From positions 1,860,001 through 1,924,000 of the forward strand of contig NZ_MINI01000038.1 in assembly GCF_002906855.1 (NCBI RefSeq): a stretch of DNA of 64,000 nucleotides. Direction: 5' to 3'. Positions 61,362 to 64,000 of the stretch are shown here, in pieces (position 1 is the stretch's first letter; each line of letters begins with the position of its first letter). The notes under the pieces were generated by a model. That model did not search any database. It was not told the DNA's origin and was given only the letters and a program-made list of their open reading frames with translations. The DNA is from Pseudomonas putida (GTDB lineage Bacteria; Pseudomonadota; Gammaproteobacteria; Pseudomonadales; Pseudomonadaceae). The position numbers were made by a program, and so were the translations under genes.

Positions 61362-62434
61362 CGGCGTTTCCTCAAGCGCAGGCGTTTCAGGCGCTGGCGC
61401 CATTCCGGATGGGGCTGCAGGAAACGCGGTTTGCGCAGCACCTTGTGCAGCAGGTTGTCGGGCCATTGCACCGCCACCACCAGCAACACGCTGAGCAGCA
61501 GGGCCAAGGCCAGCGGCCAGGCATACAGGGCTTTGGCCGTGCGCGCCTGGGTCGGTTGCTGGGCCACCGGCTCCAGCTGGTCGAGGGTGTCGCCGATGGC
61601 GTTCAGTTCGGCGCCGTCATGGGCGCGGAAGTAGGCGCCGTGGGTGATGTCGGCAATTTCCTTGAGCGACGCTTCGTCGAGGTCCAGGCTCGGGTTCAGG
61701 CCGAGCAGGCCGGGCGTGCCGCTGGCCTCAGGGTTGGCGCCGATGCCGATGGTGTAGATGCGCACGCCTTCCTGGGCGGCCAGGCGGGCGGCGGTCAGCG
61801 GGTGGATCTGCCCGCCGTTGTTGGCGCCATCGGTGACCAGCACCAATACCCGGCTTTGTGCCGGGCGCTGGCGCAGGCGCTTGACCGCCAGGCCGATGGC
61901 GTCACCGATGGCGGTGTTCTTGCCGGCGATGCCGATCTGCGCTTCGTCGAGGAAGGTCCGCACGGTGCGCCGGTCGAAGGTCAGCGGGGCTTGCAGGTAG
62001 GCCTGGCTGCCGAACAGGATCAGGCCGACACGGTCGCCTTCGCGGTCCTGCAGGAAGTCGCCGAGCAATGCCTTGACCAGGTCGAGGCGGCTGATGTCTT
62101 CGTCTTTCCACTGCATGTCGGGGAAGTCCATCGAGCCCGACACATCCACCGCCACCAGCAGGTCGCGGCCACTGGCGGCCACCGGCACCGGTTCACCGAG
62201 CCATTGCGGGCGCGCAGCGGCCAGCAGCAGCAACAGCCAGATCAGTACATATGGCGCCTGCTGGCGCAGGGTCGGCAGGTTCAGGCGTGCACGGCGCCCG
62301 GCCAGCCCTTCCAGCTCGTCGAGGAAGCCGACCTTGAGCACCGGCTCGCCACTGTCGGCGGCGGGCAGCAGCAGGCGCGCCAGCCACGGCAGCGGCAGCA
62401 GCACGAAGATCCACGGCCAGGCCAGTTCAAACAT
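61358..62434 (-). CDS. batA: BatA: VWA-domain membrane protein
   Basis: 358 aa. N-terminal helices (about 5-22 and 58-75), then a VWA domain with intact MIDAS motif DVSGSMDFP, the T of the second metal loop (NTAIGDAIG) and D of the third (VTDGANNGG), and a last helix (about 308-328). Contrast with BatB, whose metal site is altered. Start overlaps the DUF4381 stop by 8 bases; operon moxR-DUF58-DUF4381-batA-batB/C-batD. Confidence 0.93.
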   Translation of the reverse strand: MFELAWPWIFVLLPLPWLARLLLPAADSGEPVLKVGFLDELEGLAGRRARLNLPTLRQQAPYVLIWLLLLLAAARPQWLGEPVPVAASGRDLLVAVDVSGSMDFPDMQWKDEDISRLDLVKALLGDFLQDREGDRVGLILFGSQAYLQAPLTFDRRTVRTFLDEAQIGIAGKNTAIGDAIGLAVKRLRQRPAQSRVLVLVTDGANNGGQIHPLTAARLAAQEGVRIYTIGIGANPEASGTPGLLGLNPSLDLDEASLKEIADITHGAYFRAHDGAELNAIGDTLDQLEPVAQQPTQARTAKALYAWPLALALLLSVLLVVAVQWPDNLLHKVLRKPRFLQPHPEWRQRLKRLRLRKRR

Positions 62435-62921
62435 GTTTGCGAATCCAGGTTTCGACCGCCTGGCTGAGCCCGACGATGGCCTTGTCGTCGAGTTTGCACT
62501 CGGGCTTGTAGGCGCCTTCGACCAGCACCATCCAGCGGGTCAGGCCGGCGGCCGGGCAGCGGTTGTCGAGAAAGGCCAGCCACTGGCGGCCGTTCAAGGT
62601 ATGGCTGTTGGCACCGGGGTAGTGGTTGCGGCACAGGCGCTTGAGCAGGGCGTTGATCTGCTGCAGCCAGGCGCCGGCCGGGGCGCCGTCATAGGGGCGC
62701 GGCAGGCGGGCGAGTTCGGCCAGGGCTTCCAGGCGCACCGGGTCGAGCGGCAGCTCGGCGCGCACCACCGGGCGCTTGCCCGGGCGCCAGCGGCGCAACC
62801 GCCACAGGCCCCAGACCAGCAGCGGCAGCAATGCGAGCAGCAGCCACCAGCCCGGTGCCGGCGGCCACATGCCGATTGCCGGCGGTGCAATCAGTGGTTG
62901 CAACTGGTCCAGCGGGTTCAT
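62427..62921 (-). CDS. DUF4381 membrane protein of the bat operon
   Basis: 164 aa. A single helix (about 24-44, GWWLLLALLPLLVWGLWRLR) is followed by a basic cytoplasmic domain. ATG 62921 is coupled to the DUF58 stop by ATGA. The family is regularly found between DUF58 and batA; function unknown. Confidence 0.9.
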   Translation of the reverse strand: MNPLDQLQPLIAPPAIGMWPPAPGWWLLLALLPLLVWGLWRLRRWRPGKRPVVRAELPLDPVRLEALAELARLPRPYDGAPAGAWLQQINALLKRLCRNHYPGANSHTLNGRQWLAFLDNRCPAAGLTRWMVLVEGAYKPECKLDDKAIVGLSQAVETWIRKHV

Positions 62922-63862
62922 TGGCCGCTCCCGGGGCGCTGGGCGTTCAGATACTCGCGCAGTTGCTCGATCATCTCGCTCTGGGTGCTGAGCGGCATCA
63001 ACAGTACGCGCAGCTTCTGCGCCATCAGCTCCCAGCGCTCGATGCGCGCTTCGGCCTGTTGACGGTAGGCCTGGCGCAGGTTGGCGTCCAGGGTGTCGAG
63101 CTCCAGCTGCGAGCCGCGTTGGGCGAAGCGCAGCAGGCCGGCGGCGGGCAGGGCGTGGTCGAGCGGGTCGGACACCGGCATCAGCAACAGGTCGCAATGG
63201 CGCGAGAGCATGGCCAGGTGTTGCTCGGCCTGGGCGCTGAGCGAGCGTTCGTCGCAGATGATGATGGCCAGGCTGCCGGGGCGCAGCACTTCACGGGCGC
63301 GGCGCAGAGCCAGGCCGAGGCTGTCGGTCTGTGGCGCGGCTTCGGTGTGCAGGGCCTGGTTGACCTTGGCCAGGCGGTTGAGCAGCTGCAGCAGGCTCTG
63401 CTTGCTGCGCCGTGGCTTGATCTCGTGGTGCTCGTTGTCGCCGAACACCAGCCCGCCGATGCGGTCGTTGTGGCCCAGCGCGGCCCAGCCGAACAGCGCG
63501 GCGGCCTCGGCTGCGAGCACCGACTTGAACATCAGCCCCGAGCCGAAGAACAGGCGCTGGCTCTGTTCGACGAGGATGAAGATCGGCCGTTCGCGTTCCT
63601 CGTGGAACAGCTTGGTGTGTGGCTCCTGGGTGCGTGCGGTGACGCGCCAGTCGATGTTGCGCACATCGTCACCGGCCTGGTACACGCGCACCTGGTCGAA
63701 GTCCACGCCGCGCCCGCGCAGCTTGGAGTGGTGCAGGCCGACCAGCGGGCTGCGCTGGCCAGGACGTGAAAACAGCTGGATCTCGCGCACGCGGTGGCGC
63801 ATGTCGATCAGTTCGGCGAGGCCAATGCGGATGCCGGGTTCGGCCTGCGGCGCGGTGGGCAT
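62918..63862 (-). CDS. DUF58 VWA-like protein
   Basis: 314 aa, soluble. It has the DUF58 signature YQAGDDVRNIDWRVTARTQEPHTKLFHEERERP and a VWA-like C-terminal half (ILVEQSQRLFFGS). DUF58 proteins are encoded next to MoxR ATPases and thought to be their partners. It starts 3 bases after the moxR stop and overlaps DUF4381. Confidence 0.92.
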   Translation of the reverse strand: MPTAPQAEPGIRIGLAELIDMRHRVREIQLFSRPGQRSPLVGLHHSKLRGRGVDFDQVRVYQAGDDVRNIDWRVTARTQEPHTKLFHEERERPIFILVEQSQRLFFGSGLMFKSVLAAEAAALFGWAALGHNDRIGGLVFGDNEHHEIKPRRSKQSLLQLLNRLAKVNQALHTEAAPQTDSLGLALRRAREVLRPGSLAIIICDERSLSAQAEQHLAMLSRHCDLLLMPVSDPLDHALPAAGLLRFAQRGSQLELDTLDANLRQAYRQQAEARIERWELMAQKLRVLLMPLSTQSEMIEQLREYLNAQRPGSGQ

Positions 63863-63865
63863 GGG

Positions 63866-64000
63866 TCAGGCGACGGCCACGACGTCGAGGATGCGCTGGA
63901 CCACGCGGTCCTGGTCGATCCCCGCCGCTTCGGCTTCGAACGACAGGATGATGCGGTGGCGCAGCACATCGAACAGCACCGCCTGGATGTCTTCGGGGCT
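63866..64000 (-). CDS. MoxR-family AAA+ ATPase (C-terminal end, partial)
   Basis: 44 residues to the stop, entering from the right edge: SPEDIQAVLFDVLRHRIILS and then FEAEAAGIDQDRVVQRIL. This is the C-terminal lid of MoxR ATPases (V-x-P-x-D-[VI]-x-x-[VL]...L-R-H-R-[IL]). First gene of the bat operon. Confidence 0.9.
   Translation of the reverse strand, partial: SPEDIQAVLFDVLRHRIILSFEAEAAGIDQDRVVQRILDVVAVA

Overview
The window reads as chromosome of a fluorescent Pseudomonas, most probably of the P. putida group. This rests on dense, GC-rich coding sequence with third-position G/C bias, on the gene order leuC-leuD-(methyltransferase)-leuB-asd-(asd-like)-fimV-truA-trpF-accD-folC-dedD-cvpA-purF-metZ, on P. 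putida-type REP palindromes (GGAGCGGGCTTGCCCCGCGA and relatives), and on the moxR/bat operon next to sbcCD. The species call is from recognition of gene order and repeats, not from a database search.

Layout. 1-1.9 kb: end of a thioesterase-like gene, dusC, and the small heat-shock gene ibpA with a sigma-32 promoter and a ROSE-type thermosensor leader. 1.9-6.2 kb (minus): a five-PAS GGDEF/EAL protein and a LysR regulator divergent from leuC. 6.3-24.5 kb (plus): a long metabolic block for leucine and aspartate-family synthesis (leuCDB, asd), the peptidoglycan-binding hub FimV, tRNA pseudouridylation, tryptophan, fatty-acid, folate and purine synthesis, and methionine synthesis by direct sulfhydrylation, with many genes overlapping by 1-4 bases. 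24.6-25.2 kb: a tRNA-Val gene and three tRNA-Asp genes behind a strong sigma-70 promoter. 25.4-33.4 kb: lipoprotein, 28-aa peptide, AraC regulator, a nitrilase-fold protein lacking its catalytic cysteine, fadH, a PLP enzyme, cytochrome b561 and a DUF1853 protein. 33.4-45.3 kb: nadK-phosphoesterase-rhomboid, DUF1315/DUF2797, pepN, a BNR-propeller/RND pair, a lactonase and small proteins. 45.4-50.9 kb (minus): sbcD-sbcC-GST.

51.2-57.9 kb is an accessory island between sbcD and the bat operon, visibly AT-rich from about 53.3 kb on. It starts with an orphan T6SS vgrG whose C-terminus is replaced at codon 581/582 by an out-of-frame junction into the middle of a lipase effector (Tle4-like), cut just before its catalytic-serine motif. 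The lipase remnant overlaps an intact Tli4-like immunity gene. A second effector remnant follows, the C-terminal half of a Tle5/PldB-like phospholipase D with only one HKD motif, and after it a Sel1-repeat, Tli5-like immunity gene whose hydrophobic leader appears to be out of frame. A small three-TM protein closes the island. The pattern is 5'-truncated effectors followed by retained immunity genes behind one vgrG. This is the most unusual structure in the window; I interpret it as serial replacement of T6SS cargo with older immunity genes kept.

58.0-64.0 kb (minus): the moxR-DUF58-DUF4381-batA-batB/C-batD operon, entering the window edge in moxR.
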